From Candidatus Methanolliviera sp. GoM_asphalt (lineage in GTDB: Archaea; Halobacteriota; Methanoliparia; Methanoliparales; Methanoliparaceae), in NCBI GenBank assembly GCA_902158745.1, contig CABGHH010000107.1:1-5855 (forward strand): DNA of 5,855 bases, in the 5' to 3' direction. Positions 1 through 5,839 of this stretch are shown here, piece after piece (within the stretch, counting starts at the first letter, position 1; each line of letters starts with the position of its first letter). The translations under genes were made by a program, and so were the position numbers. Below the pieces are notes generated by a model. It ran no database searches, was not told the origin of the DNA, and was given only the letters and a program-made list of their open reading frames with translations.

Positions 1-1
1 T

Positions 2-217
2 ATGTGTAATCCGGTAATCCAAGCCGCAATATTGAATGACGAGAAGACCGAATTTAATATCGTTCTTGGGCTTTGCGTAGGACACGATTCTTTATTCTTC
101 AAATATAGCGAGGCACCTACGACGGTTCTCGCGGCAAAAGATAGATTATTGGGTCACAATCCCCTTGCCGCCCTCTATAGCCATTACTATTCCAGATTGC
201 TGAAGAAGAAAGATTGA
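2..217 (+). CDS. DUF1847 family protein, C-terminal fragment (5' end outside window)
   Basis: This is the last 71 codons of a longer gene; the first Met seen is probably internal because the frame is open to the window edge. The conserved DUF1847 tail is clear: a CNP motif at fragment residues 2-4, QA and LN shortly after, then GLCVGHDSLF (22-31, with Cys25, His28 and Asp29), an APTT motif (38-41) and KDRLLGHNPLAALY (46-59). The family is described as putative metal-binding, with Cys-rich N-terminal parts that are missing here, and has no assigned reaction. The gene converges on the TrpD-like gene with only 13 bp between the two stop codons, so it is not part of that operon. Family assignment is firm; function is unknown. 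Confidence 0.85.
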   Translation: MCNPVIQAAILNDEKTEFNIVLGLCVGHDSLFFKYSEAPTTVLAAKDRLLGHNPLAALYSHYYSRLLKKKD

Positions 218-230
218 GAATTTTGAATGA

Positions 231-1340
231 TCAGATAGCGGCACGTTCCAATAGAATATCCAGATTCTCTTCGCCACTTTTAGGATCAGAATTTTGTTCT
301 CTCACCCATTCTTTTAACTTGGCAATCGCTCGACCTGATTCAATGGTCTCCTTTGCCATATCAAATCCTTCTTCGATATTACTGGCTTTTTCCATCATGT
401 ATAAAATGGGTGCCGTATTAAGGCAGACGATATCACACCTTGCTCCCCCCTCTCCGCTCAATGTTCTCAAGAATCGTAAAACTTCTTCTTCTCTATTTAA
501 GGCTGGAAAGAGTTCTTTTTCGTCGGTACGTTCTATCCCCACGTCTTCCGGTGTGATGGTATAAACGATGATCTCTCCTCGCGCAAGTTCTGCGACGATC
601 GTTTTGCCCATAGAGGAGATTTCGTCTATGCCTCTTTTTCCATCCCTGTTAAGGCCGTGAAACACTATTGCTCGTCTGTAGCCAATCCTACCCATTATCC
701 GGGCGACAGGTTCGACCAGATCCTTGGAATAGACGCCTCTCACACCGTATTTCGGGGATGCAGGATTTGCAAGAGAGGCGGCAATATTTAGTGTGGTGCC
801 GAAGCGAATTTGAGATAAAATCCTGGCAAGTTTTGGGTGAACATCAAAACTCGTACCGTTGAAGATGCCGATTCCCGCCTTTTCGATGCTTTTTTTTACA
901 ATTTCAAGATCGCATTTGACGTCGATCCCGACCGACTCCAAGATATCGATGGCACCGCACGTGGAACTGATCGCCCTTGCCCCGTGCTTTGCCATGTAGA
1001 TACCGTTTGCCGCGGCGACAATTGAAGCAGCGGTGCTGATATTAAACGTCTTTATCTCATCCATTCCAGTGCCACAGTTTTCTACAAGCGGCGTTACCGA
1101 TGGCGTAACCTTGACTGTATCGAAATTATAGATAGCTTCAAAACACCCAATAATCTCATTTTTTGTCTCCCCTTTAGATGCCAATGCCGCCAAGAATGCT
1201 CCCGATTGTAAATCTGGCTGCTCATTTGATAGCACCTGGCGGAACATCTCCCTCGATTCTTTGCACGTGAGATTATTTTTTTGCATGATGTCGGCAATTT
1301 TGCCGCCGAACGTCCTCATACTTTCACTACCAAACATCAT
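231..1340 (-). CDS. Anthranilate phosphoribosyltransferase-like protein (TrpD paralogue, acceptor probably not anthranilate)
   Basis: About 369 residues, slightly longer than usual TrpD, with the family's helical N-domain (about 10-75) and then the nucleoside-phosphorylase-like fold. PRPP-side motifs remain: CGTGMD (89-94, canonical GTGGD), FNIST (99-103), KHG (118-120) with SS (125-126), and the metal-binding Asp239-Glu240 in GIDEIS. Acceptor-side motifs differ. The canonical KHGNRS reads KHGARA, so the anthranilate-contacting Asn is Ala121. The segment from His168-Pro169 to Asn185 is about three residues shorter than in TrpD and lacks the usual Arg arrangement. The canonical GPLxNP reads ASLANP. 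No other trp gene is nearby. It is the last gene of the operon, 15 bp after the dehydrogenase. A GAGGT at 1343-1347 lies too close to the first ATG (1340), so the second ATG (1337) may be the real start. A phosphoribosyl transfer to another base is plausible but unproven. Confidence 0.85.
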   Translation of the reverse strand: MMFGSESMRTFGGKIADIMQKNNLTCKESREMFRQVLSNEQPDLQSGAFLAALASKGETKNEIIGCFEAIYNFDTVKVTPSVTPLVENCGTGMDEIKTFNISTAASIVAAANGIYMAKHGARAISSTCGAIDILESVGIDVKCDLEIVKKSIEKAGIGIFNGTSFDVHPKLARILSQIRFGTTLNIAASLANPASPKYGVRGVYSKDLVEPVARIMGRIGYRRAIVFHGLNRDGKRGIDEISSMGKTIVAELARGEIIVYTITPEDVGIERTDEKELFPALNREEEVLRFLRTLSGEGGARCDIVCLNTAPILYMMEKASNIEEGFDMAKETIESGRAIAKLKEWVREQNSDPKSGEENLDILLERAAI

Positions 1341-1355
1341 ATACCTCTTTTTTTA

Positions 1356-2399
1356 TTAAAATTCTGTTACGACGACTTTCATAGCCTTATGGGCAGTCAT
1401 TAGTTCAAAACCTCTAATTATCCCATCAAGAGAGATCCGTTCTGTGATCAAATAATTCACATTTATTTTTCTCTTTGATAACAGATTTACAGCTTTTCGA
1501 TTTTGCTCAGAGGTGCACCCGTACGCTCCGCACACCTGAATCTCCTTGTAATGCAATAGATTATGATCGATTGAGATATTTTTATGCTCATTTGATAGAC
1601 CTGAGAAGAACACAATTCTTCCGCGTTTTTTGAGCATCCCAATGCCTTGAACAATAACCTCGGGAGAAGAACAGGCGGGAATGACAACATCTGCGCCAGC
1701 ACCACCGGTCATCTCCTTCACCGCCTTGATCACATCCACCTCTCTCGGATCGATGATTTCACATGAATCTACATTTTTTTTAAAGAATGCGATCCTCTCC
1801 GACGAATTTTCGATGAAAATAATCTCCGATGCCCCAAAGAGTTTGGATAATTGGGCGTGTATATGCCCGATCGGTCCCGCTCCGAAGATCACGACGAGAT
1901 CACCGAGTTTTATTTGACAGCGTTCTTGACCGTTGATACAACAGGCGATCGGTTCTGCGAGGCACGCTTCTTCAAAAGGTAAGTCTTTTGGTATTCTATT
2001 TACACAACCGTTTCTAACAGCATCAGCCGGAACGACCATGTATTTGGCGAATCCGCCATCGTGGTGAAAGCCCATTATCGACATTCTCTCACACATATTG
2101 GAAGCGCCACCGATGCAGAAGGAACAACTTCCGCATGGAGATCCAGGTGCTATTTGTACCCGATCCCCTTCATCAAATTCATCGATATTCTTTCCAACTT
2201 CGATGATCGTCCCTGAAACCTCGTGGCCGAGCACGCGTGGTAGCCGAAGATCACGCTGACCAGAATAAAACATCTTCACATCCGTTTTACAGATCGCACA
2301 CGCCCCAATCCTTATCAATAGCTCACCGCTTTTAAGCGAGGGCATGTCTATCTCTCTGATCTCCAAATTTTCTATTCCAGTTAGAACCGCTGCTTTCAT
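1356..2399 (-). CDS. Zinc-dependent medium-chain alcohol/polyol/threonine dehydrogenase family protein
   Basis: This 347-residue protein has the full zinc MDR layout and should oxidise an alcohol or reduce a carbonyl with NAD(H) in the cytoplasm. Catalytic zinc ligands are Cys37 and His59-Glu60 (GHE motif), with Glu149 in the LAEP motif. Structural zinc ligands are Cys89, Cys92, Cys95 and Cys103. The Rossmann motif GAGPIG is at 173-178, and the acidic Glu197 at the end of the second beta strand favours NAD over NADP. It most resembles the sorbitol/threonine dehydrogenase branch, but the substrate cannot be assigned. Its ATG overlaps the cobT stop as ATGA (2396-2399), implying translational coupling. 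A threonine-type activity could feed aminoacetone/aminopropanol, the cobamide linker, but that is speculation from context. Confidence 0.9.
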   Translation of the reverse strand: MKAAVLTGIENLEIREIDMPSLKSGELLIRIGACAICKTDVKMFYSGQRDLRLPRVLGHEVSGTIIEVGKNIDEFDEGDRVQIAPGSPCGSCSFCIGGASNMCERMSIMGFHHDGGFAKYMVVPADAVRNGCVNRIPKDLPFEEACLAEPIACCINGQERCQIKLGDLVVIFGAGPIGHIHAQLSKLFGASEIIFIENSSERIAFFKKNVDSCEIIDPREVDVIKAVKEMTGGAGADVVIPACSSPEVIVQGIGMLKKRGRIVFFSGLSNEHKNISIDHNLLHYKEIQVCGAYGCTSEQNRKAVNLLSKRKINVNYLITERISLDGIIRGFELMTAHKAMKVVVTEF

Positions 2400-3451
2400 A
2401 TCTTCTCAGAGATCCCCGCCTCTTCAAATGTCTTCATCTCGTTGAGTATCTTAGAAGACGCCTCTATGATACTCATCGCGAGTGCAGCCCCCGTTCCCTC
2501 TCCAAGCCTCATATTTAGATCTAATATAGGAGAGAGACCCAGATGATCCAAGATGACCTTATGCCCGATCTCTACCGATTTATGGGATGCAAAGATAAAA
2601 TTCTTTGATCTTGGTTCTATCTCCCCGGCAACTATCGCAGACGCGCCAGATATGAAACCATCTATGACGACGGGTACGCGATGGCTTGCGGCGGAGAGTA
2701 TCACACCAGTTATACCTGCAATCTCAAAGCCGCCCAGTTTTGATAACAGATCTATTGCATCCTCAAATGGACCATTGATCTCTATTGCCTTCTTTATGGC
2801 ATTTATCTTCTTTCCTAAAGAGATATCGTCGATACCCGTCCCCCTTCCAGTAACCAATTTAGGATCGCATCCCACAACGGCGGCGATGATCGCACTGCTC
2901 GGCGTCGTATTTCCAATGCCCATATCTCCCGTTCCGACGATGTCGATTCCTTTCTCATACTCTTCCTCAAATACCGTAATTCCAGCCTCGATCGCCTTTA
3001 TCGCATCCTCTCTCGACATCGCTGCCCCTTTCACCATATTTCTCGTCCCATAACCGATCTTCTTCACGATCAGTCCCGGTTCGTTTATATCGGCGAAAAC
3101 ACCCATATCAACGACCACGATCCTTGCTTCTATGTGCCGCGCCAGGACGTTGACCGCGGCGCCTCCCGTCAGGAAATTATCTATCATCTGACCGGTCACA
3201 TCAGACGGATACGCGCTCACACCTTCTTTTACAACGCCATGATCTCCCGCCATAGTGATGATCAATTTTTCTTTGATCTTCGGCATTGGATCTCCCGTAA
3301 TTCCGGCCAATTTTATCGAGATCTCTTCCAATCTACCGAGACTTCCCACAGGTTTTGTTAGCTCACTCTGTCTTCTTCTTGCCCTCTCCATCGCATCTTC
3401 ATCGAGAGATCCTATTCTTTTGATCGTCTCTTCAAATCTCCCTTTAGTCAT
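2396..3451 (-). CDS. cobT: Nicotinate-nucleotide:dimethylbenzimidazole phosphoribosyltransferase (CobT, bacterial type)
   Basis: CobT moves the phosphoribosyl group of nicotinate mononucleotide to a lower-ligand base, giving the alpha-riboside phosphate used in nucleotide-loop assembly of cobamides. The 351-residue length matches the bacterial enzyme. Visible signatures are LTKPVGSLGRLE (31-42), AGDHGV (68-73), the base-pocket region GVSAYPSDVTGQM (77-89), TGGAAVN (95-101), GTGDMGIGNTTPSSA (173-187), TGRGTG (201-206), DGFISGASA (264-272) and RLGEGTGAAL (315-324), in which Glu318 corresponds to the catalytic Glu317 of Salmonella CobT. The position equivalent to Salmonella Glu174 looks like Asp176, a conservative change. 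The gene starts 5 bp after the radical SAM stop, with AGGGG (3461-3465) as a likely ribosome site inside the upstream gene's end. The preferred lower base cannot be read from sequence. The enzyme call is firm. Confidence 0.95.
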   Translation of the reverse strand: MTKGRFEETIKRIGSLDEDAMERARRRQSELTKPVGSLGRLEEISIKLAGITGDPMPKIKEKLIITMAGDHGVVKEGVSAYPSDVTGQMIDNFLTGGAAVNVLARHIEARIVVVDMGVFADINEPGLIVKKIGYGTRNMVKGAAMSREDAIKAIEAGITVFEEEYEKGIDIVGTGDMGIGNTTPSSAIIAAVVGCDPKLVTGRGTGIDDISLGKKINAIKKAIEINGPFEDAIDLLSKLGGFEIAGITGVILSAASHRVPVVIDGFISGASAIVAGEIEPRSKNFIFASHKSVEIGHKVILDHLGLSPILDLNMRLGEGTGAALAMSIIEASSKILNEMKTFEEAGISEKI

Positions 3452-3456
3452 TTTCT

Positions 3457-4728
3457 TTATCCCCTAATGCTAAATACCCCTTTCAACGCCCGTTCTTTTA
3501 GCACATATCTCACGTCATCTCTATAGACCACCTTAAAGGCGTGTTCTATCACCTTTTTATAAAAGTCGCAGTAGTAGCTTTTTTTGTACATGGTGCCATC
3601 TGTAGAGTCAATTTCAGAAGGACACGGTGCTCCGCAGATATTTCTGAACGGGCAAATATCACATTCACTGATCTCTTCAACCGATCTTTTTCTCACCTTA
3701 TTGAAACCTACAGAATCACATATATCTTCGATGGAATCCGAGAAGATGTTTCCGCCCAAAAATTCTTCCTTTCCGATGAACTCTCCACACGGATAGGCGT
3801 TTCCATCTGCCGCAACGGCCAAAAATCTCCTTCCACCCCCACAGGGCGAAATATCACACATCAGTATCCTCGTGGATGGTGCAACGATGCCGAGCAAGAG
3901 GTTGGCGAAATCTCCGATGACGAACCTTCGTCCGTTCTTTGTTAGCTCAATCGCCTCATCCACGGCTCTTATAAATTCATCTGCAAGTTCCAATGGGTCC
4001 GGGCGCAGTGAAATAGCAGCTTTTTGTGTCCCCCTAACGGGATTCATCAGGCACAAACCGAGCTTTCTTTCGGAGAGGAATCTAACCATCTCGACGAGAT
4101 GCCGTTGATTGTATTTCGTGATCGTCGTGACCACATTCAGCCTCTCGTAGCCATCGAACCAATATAGATCATTGAGAATTTTTTCGTGATGTCCTTTCCC
4201 TCTCAGAAGATCATCCGTCTTTTCATCTGGAGAATCGAAAGATATACCTATGTTAATTCCTTTTTCTCTAATGAACTCCGCGTCATCTTCGGTGAGTAGT
4301 GTTCCGTTCGTCTGTATTCCAAAATTCACCTCTGTATTATAATCGTCGATAATTCTAAACATCTCTTCCTTGATCATGAACGGCTCGGCGCCGTGAAAGA
4401 CGATGGAACCTTTCATACCACTTTTATCGAAGAATTCGACGAACTTTCTTACGATCTCTTCCATCTCTTCATAAGTCATACTTCTCCCCCTTGATTTTAT
4501 CTCCTCTGGAAGATAACAATAGGGGCAGTTCGCATTGCACCTATCGGTGGCATTCAGGTAGAGTAGTATGATATCGGTATCGAACCTGAGGGCGTGCATC
4601 TCTTGAACGAGTTCTTCTTTGATTTCGCCATAGAACTTCTCCAGTTCATCTAAATTTCCCAGACCCCAGAAACATGTCTCTGGATCTATCTTAAATTTTA
4701 TATCATCAATTGCCAAATCTTCCAACAT
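3457..4728 (-). CDS. cbpB: SPASM-domain radical SAM peptide-modifying enzyme, CbpB-like
   Basis: From the ATG at 4728 the protein is 423 residues. The radical SAM cluster motif is Cys64-x3-Cys68-x2-Cys71 (CNANCPYC), followed by GAEP (113-116, the GGEP-type SAM motif), IQTNG (138-142) and GISFD (161-165). The C-terminal SPASM/twitch region has Cys291, Cys296, Cys314, then Cys356-x2-Cys359-x5-Cys365-x3-Cys369 and Cys387, enough for two auxiliary Fe-S clusters, as in peptide maturases. The start at 4728 is preferred over the in-frame GTG at 4776 because AAGGTGG (4734-4740) sits five bases upstream and the longer form would overlap the peptide gene. It lies 28 bp after a 36-codon peptide gene and 5 bp before cobT. 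The CbpB name rests on my memory of the radical SAM family paired with CbpA peptides and cobalt; the SPASM maturase class is certain, the subfamily likely. The modification is unknown. Confidence 0.85.
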   Translation of the reverse strand: MLEDLAIDDIKFKIDPETCFWGLGNLDELEKFYGEIKEELVQEMHALRFDTDIILLYLNATDRCNANCPYCYLPEEIKSRGRSMTYEEMEEIVRKFVEFFDKSGMKGSIVFHGAEPFMIKEEMFRIIDDYNTEVNFGIQTNGTLLTEDDAEFIREKGINIGISFDSPDEKTDDLLRGKGHHEKILNDLYWFDGYERLNVVTTITKYNQRHLVEMVRFLSERKLGLCLMNPVRGTQKAAISLRPDPLELADEFIRAVDEAIELTKNGRRFVIGDFANLLLGIVAPSTRILMCDISPCGGGRRFLAVAADGNAYPCGEFIGKEEFLGGNIFSDSIEDICDSVGFNKVRKRSVEEISECDICPFRNICGAPCPSEIDSTDGTMYKKSYYCDFYKKVIEHAFKVVYRDDVRYVLKERALKGVFSIRG

Positions 4729-4733
4729 TGCTA

Positions 4734-4740
4734 CCACCTT
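4734..4740 (-). promoter_or_regulatory. Ribosome binding site deciding the radical SAM start
   Basis: AAGGTGG on the - strand ends five bases before the ATG at 4728. It supports that ATG over the in-frame GTG at 4776, which lies inside the peptide gene and would add a 16-residue hydrophobic N-terminus with no family counterpart that I know. Confidence 0.65.
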
Positions 4741-4762
4741 ATAAAAAAATAAAAAATTAAAA
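4741..4762 (-). terminator. T-rich tract after the peptide gene (possible partial terminator)
   Basis: On the - strand the peptide gene's stop lies in a run of T interrupted by AA, A and A: TTTT-AA-TTTTTT-A-TTTTTTT-AT. Oligo-T tracts act as archaeal terminators without needing a hairpin. Since the maturase gene follows at once, a leaky stop here would make more peptide mRNA than enzyme mRNA, a common arrangement for ribosomal peptide operons. It may also be merely an AT-rich spacer. Confidence 0.45.
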
Positions 4763-4867
4763 GGGGGAATCTTCACCCTGCACGACGAAATGGCTGAGTC
4801 CTGCCCCTTTGTTCTTACATTCTAGCCGATAGCTGATTGTTCTCTCCTCTCTTGATCTGTCTTCCAA
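4757..4867 (-). CDS. cbpA: Short ribosomal peptide precursor, CbpA-like (36 aa, TTG start)
   Basis: This small gene reads from TTG at 4867 to TAA at 4757-4759 and encodes 36 residues. The N-terminal part (1-10) is charged (EDRSREER), and the core is ISYRLECKNKGAGLSHF (11-27), with a single Cys17, a GAGLSH stretch (21-26) and a short acidic tail ending in SPF. A perfect GGAGGT lies at 4874-4879, six bases before the TTG, the best ribosome site in the window. An in-frame TAA about eight codons upstream, with no ATG or GTG between, makes TTG the only reasonable start. Directly downstream is the SPASM radical SAM enzyme, the usual order for a precursor and its maturase. The Cys-x3-G-x-GLSH pattern fits the CbpA modified-peptide family as I remember it. 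The modified residue is probably Cys17 or a neighbour, but this is inferred. No hydrophobic or secretion segment is present. Confidence 0.82.
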   Translation of the reverse strand: MEDRSREERTISYRLECKNKGAGLSHFVVQGEDSPF

Positions 4868-4873
4868 TTTATT

Positions 4874-4879
4874 ACCTCC
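4874..4879 (-). promoter_or_regulatory. Strong Shine-Dalgarno of the peptide gene
   Basis: GGAGGT on the - strand lies six bases before the TTG at 4867. This perfect match, stronger than the site of any other gene here, decides the TTG start and suggests that the peptide is translated at a high rate. Confidence 0.75.
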
Positions 4880-4885
4880 GCCAAT

Positions 4886-4908
4886 AGGTTAAAAGAGAAG
4901 GTTTTAAA
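4886..4908. repeat. Short imperfect direct repeat in the divergent promoter (possible operator)
   Basis: AGGTTAAAA (4886-4894) recurs as AGGTTTTAAA (4899-4908), 13 bp apart, overlapping the shared TATA-like box. RHH proteins bind short direct or inverted repeats as dimers of dimers, so the divergent RHH-PurM protein could bind here and control both directions. The repeats are short and AT-rich, so chance is possible. Confidence 0.35.
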
Positions 4909-4909
4909 T
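4902..4909 (+). promoter_or_regulatory. TATA-like box for the RHH-PurM gene
   Basis: TTTTAAAT, preceded by the purine-rich GAGAAGG resembling a BRE, is centred about 28 bp before the ATG at 4934. Archaeal transcripts start roughly 22-27 bp downstream of the box centre, which would place the start within a few bases of the ATG. That agrees with the missing Shine-Dalgarno. Inferred from spacing only. Confidence 0.55.
4902..4909 (-). promoter_or_regulatory. Same TATA-like box read as promoter of the peptide/cobT operon
   Basis: The symmetric TTTAAA core also reads as ATTTAAAA on the - strand. A start about 25 bp downstream would fall near 4880, just before the GGAGGT, leaving a leader of roughly 13 bases ahead of the TTG at 4867. 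An alternative box, TTTTAACC (4888-4895 on the - strand), would start transcription inside the gene and is less likely. Confidence 0.45.
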
Positions 4910-4933
4910 GTTACTAATCGCACTACAACTGTA

Positions 4934-5839
4934 ATGCAGCCGTTGAACGTTAGGGTACCGGAAAAGATAATAGAAAGATTGGACGATATCTCCAAAAGAA
5001 ACGGCGTTTCCAGATCGGAGATTATCAGATCATCCCTGATCGTCTATTTAAATCTCCTTGAGAATCTCGGTGAGTTCGTGAGCCTGAGAGATCTAAAACT
5101 CTTCCCCCGGGATATACGATCGGAGAGATTTAGGGATACGTCGATCTTGCACCTGAAAGATCTTTGCATCGTGATCTCTTCTACCTCCTCCGGTGCGATA
5201 GGTTCTAAAGATGAAGATATCATAAAGATAGACGAAAGAGAACTTGGAAGGATTATGGCGCGGTGTGTTATCATCAAGATGATCTCTTTTGGTGCTCAAC
5301 CTGCCCTCCTCGTCTCAAATCTCTCCGTGGAATATCATCCGATGGGTGCAAGGATATTCGAGGGGATTTTTTCGGAGGCTAAAAGGGCAGGAGTGAAAGA
5401 TATAGTTGAGGGACACACAGAAGAGAACTTTAAGACGAGACAGACCGCTTTATCCATCGTAGGATTGGGAATCACGGACGAAAAAAATTTAAAATTTGGT
5501 GTGAGTCGCCGCGGAGACTTGATCTTTGTCCTTGGGGATCCAAAAGTTGGTTATGAGGTTATAGGTTCTGATATGATCAGTATAGAAGACGTGAAGCGTG
5601 TCAGAAAGTTGCACTATATACACGATATCATCCCCGTAGGAAGAAAGGGCATCAAGCATCAATTATATGAATTTTGCGGGCAGTTCGGCCATAAAATTGA
5701 GGTGAATGATAATACTGGAAGTGATATAGAGAAATCTGCGGGTCCATCAACATCGATCCTCATCTCGTTGGATAAGAGATACACAGGTGATTTTCAAAGA
5801 AAGATGAAAGAAGTACGCTTAATCGGAAAGATCTTGTAA
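4934..5839 (+). CDS. RHH DNA-binding domain fused to AIR-synthase/PurM-type (CblS-like) domain
   Basis: The 301-residue protein begins with a ribbon-helix-helix domain: strand PLNVRVPEKI (3-12), helix IIERLDDISKRNG, turn VSRSEIIRSS (25-34) and helix to about 45, as in CopG/NikR regulators. A linker (46-66) leads to a PurM/AIR-synthase N-domain. Here SSTSSGAIGSK (82-92) is the glycine-rich segment, GAQP (120-123) and NLSVE (129-133) follow, then EGHTEENFKTRQT (159-171) and GLGI (177-180). A shorter second part (about 228-301) has IIPVGRKGI (232-240) and SAGPSTSILI (268-277). The SGAIG/NLSVE/TEEN pattern resembles alpha-ribazole kinase CblS and related ATP-binding proteins more than PurM itself. 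There is no Shine-Dalgarno before the ATG, and a TATA-like box lies about 28 bp upstream, so the mRNA is probably leaderless. It diverges from the cobT operon, suggesting a ligand-sensing regulator of that operon, possibly with kinase activity. Confidence 0.8.
   Translation: MQPLNVRVPEKIIERLDDISKRNGVSRSEIIRSSLIVYLNLLENLGEFVSLRDLKLFPRDIRSERFRDTSILHLKDLCIVISSTSSGAIGSKDEDIIKIDERELGRIMARCVIIKMISFGAQPALLVSNLSVEYHPMGARIFEGIFSEAKRAGVKDIVEGHTEENFKTRQTALSIVGLGITDEKNLKFGVSRRGDLIFVLGDPKVGYEVIGSDMISIEDVKRVRKLHYIHDIIPVGRKGIKHQLYEFCGQFGHKIEVNDNTGSDIEKSAGPSTSILISLDKRYTGDFQRKMKEVRLIGKIL

Noticed and set aside
218..230. Terminator between the convergent DUF1847 and TrpD-like genes
   Set aside because: The 13-bp gap has no hairpin and no long T run on either strand; termination must occur within the opposing gene or is not visible.
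214..564. 116-codon + strand frame starting at the DUF1847 stop
   Set aside because: It looks like a coupled downstream gene but is antisense to the TrpD-like coding sequence, with low-complexity Ser-rich composition.
2553..3053. 166-codon open frame on the + strand, antisense to cobT
   Set aside because: It is rich in Ser/Pro/Ile as expected for the reverse of a conserved gene, has no recognisable domain, and lies wholly within cobT.
3541..3945. 134-codon open frame on the + strand, antisense to the radical SAM gene
   Set aside because: No motif or ribosome site; a shadow of the conserved SPASM-coding region.
4729..4776. N-terminal extension of the radical SAM protein from a GTG at 4776
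   Set aside because: It overlaps the peptide gene, runs through the T-tract giving a Phe/Lys-rich stretch, and has no good ribosome site, while the ATG at 4728 has one five bases upstream.
4868..4933. Cobalamin riboswitch upstream of the operon
   Set aside because: The predicted leader is only about 13 bases and the whole intergenic region is 66 bp, far too short for the B12 riboswitch fold.
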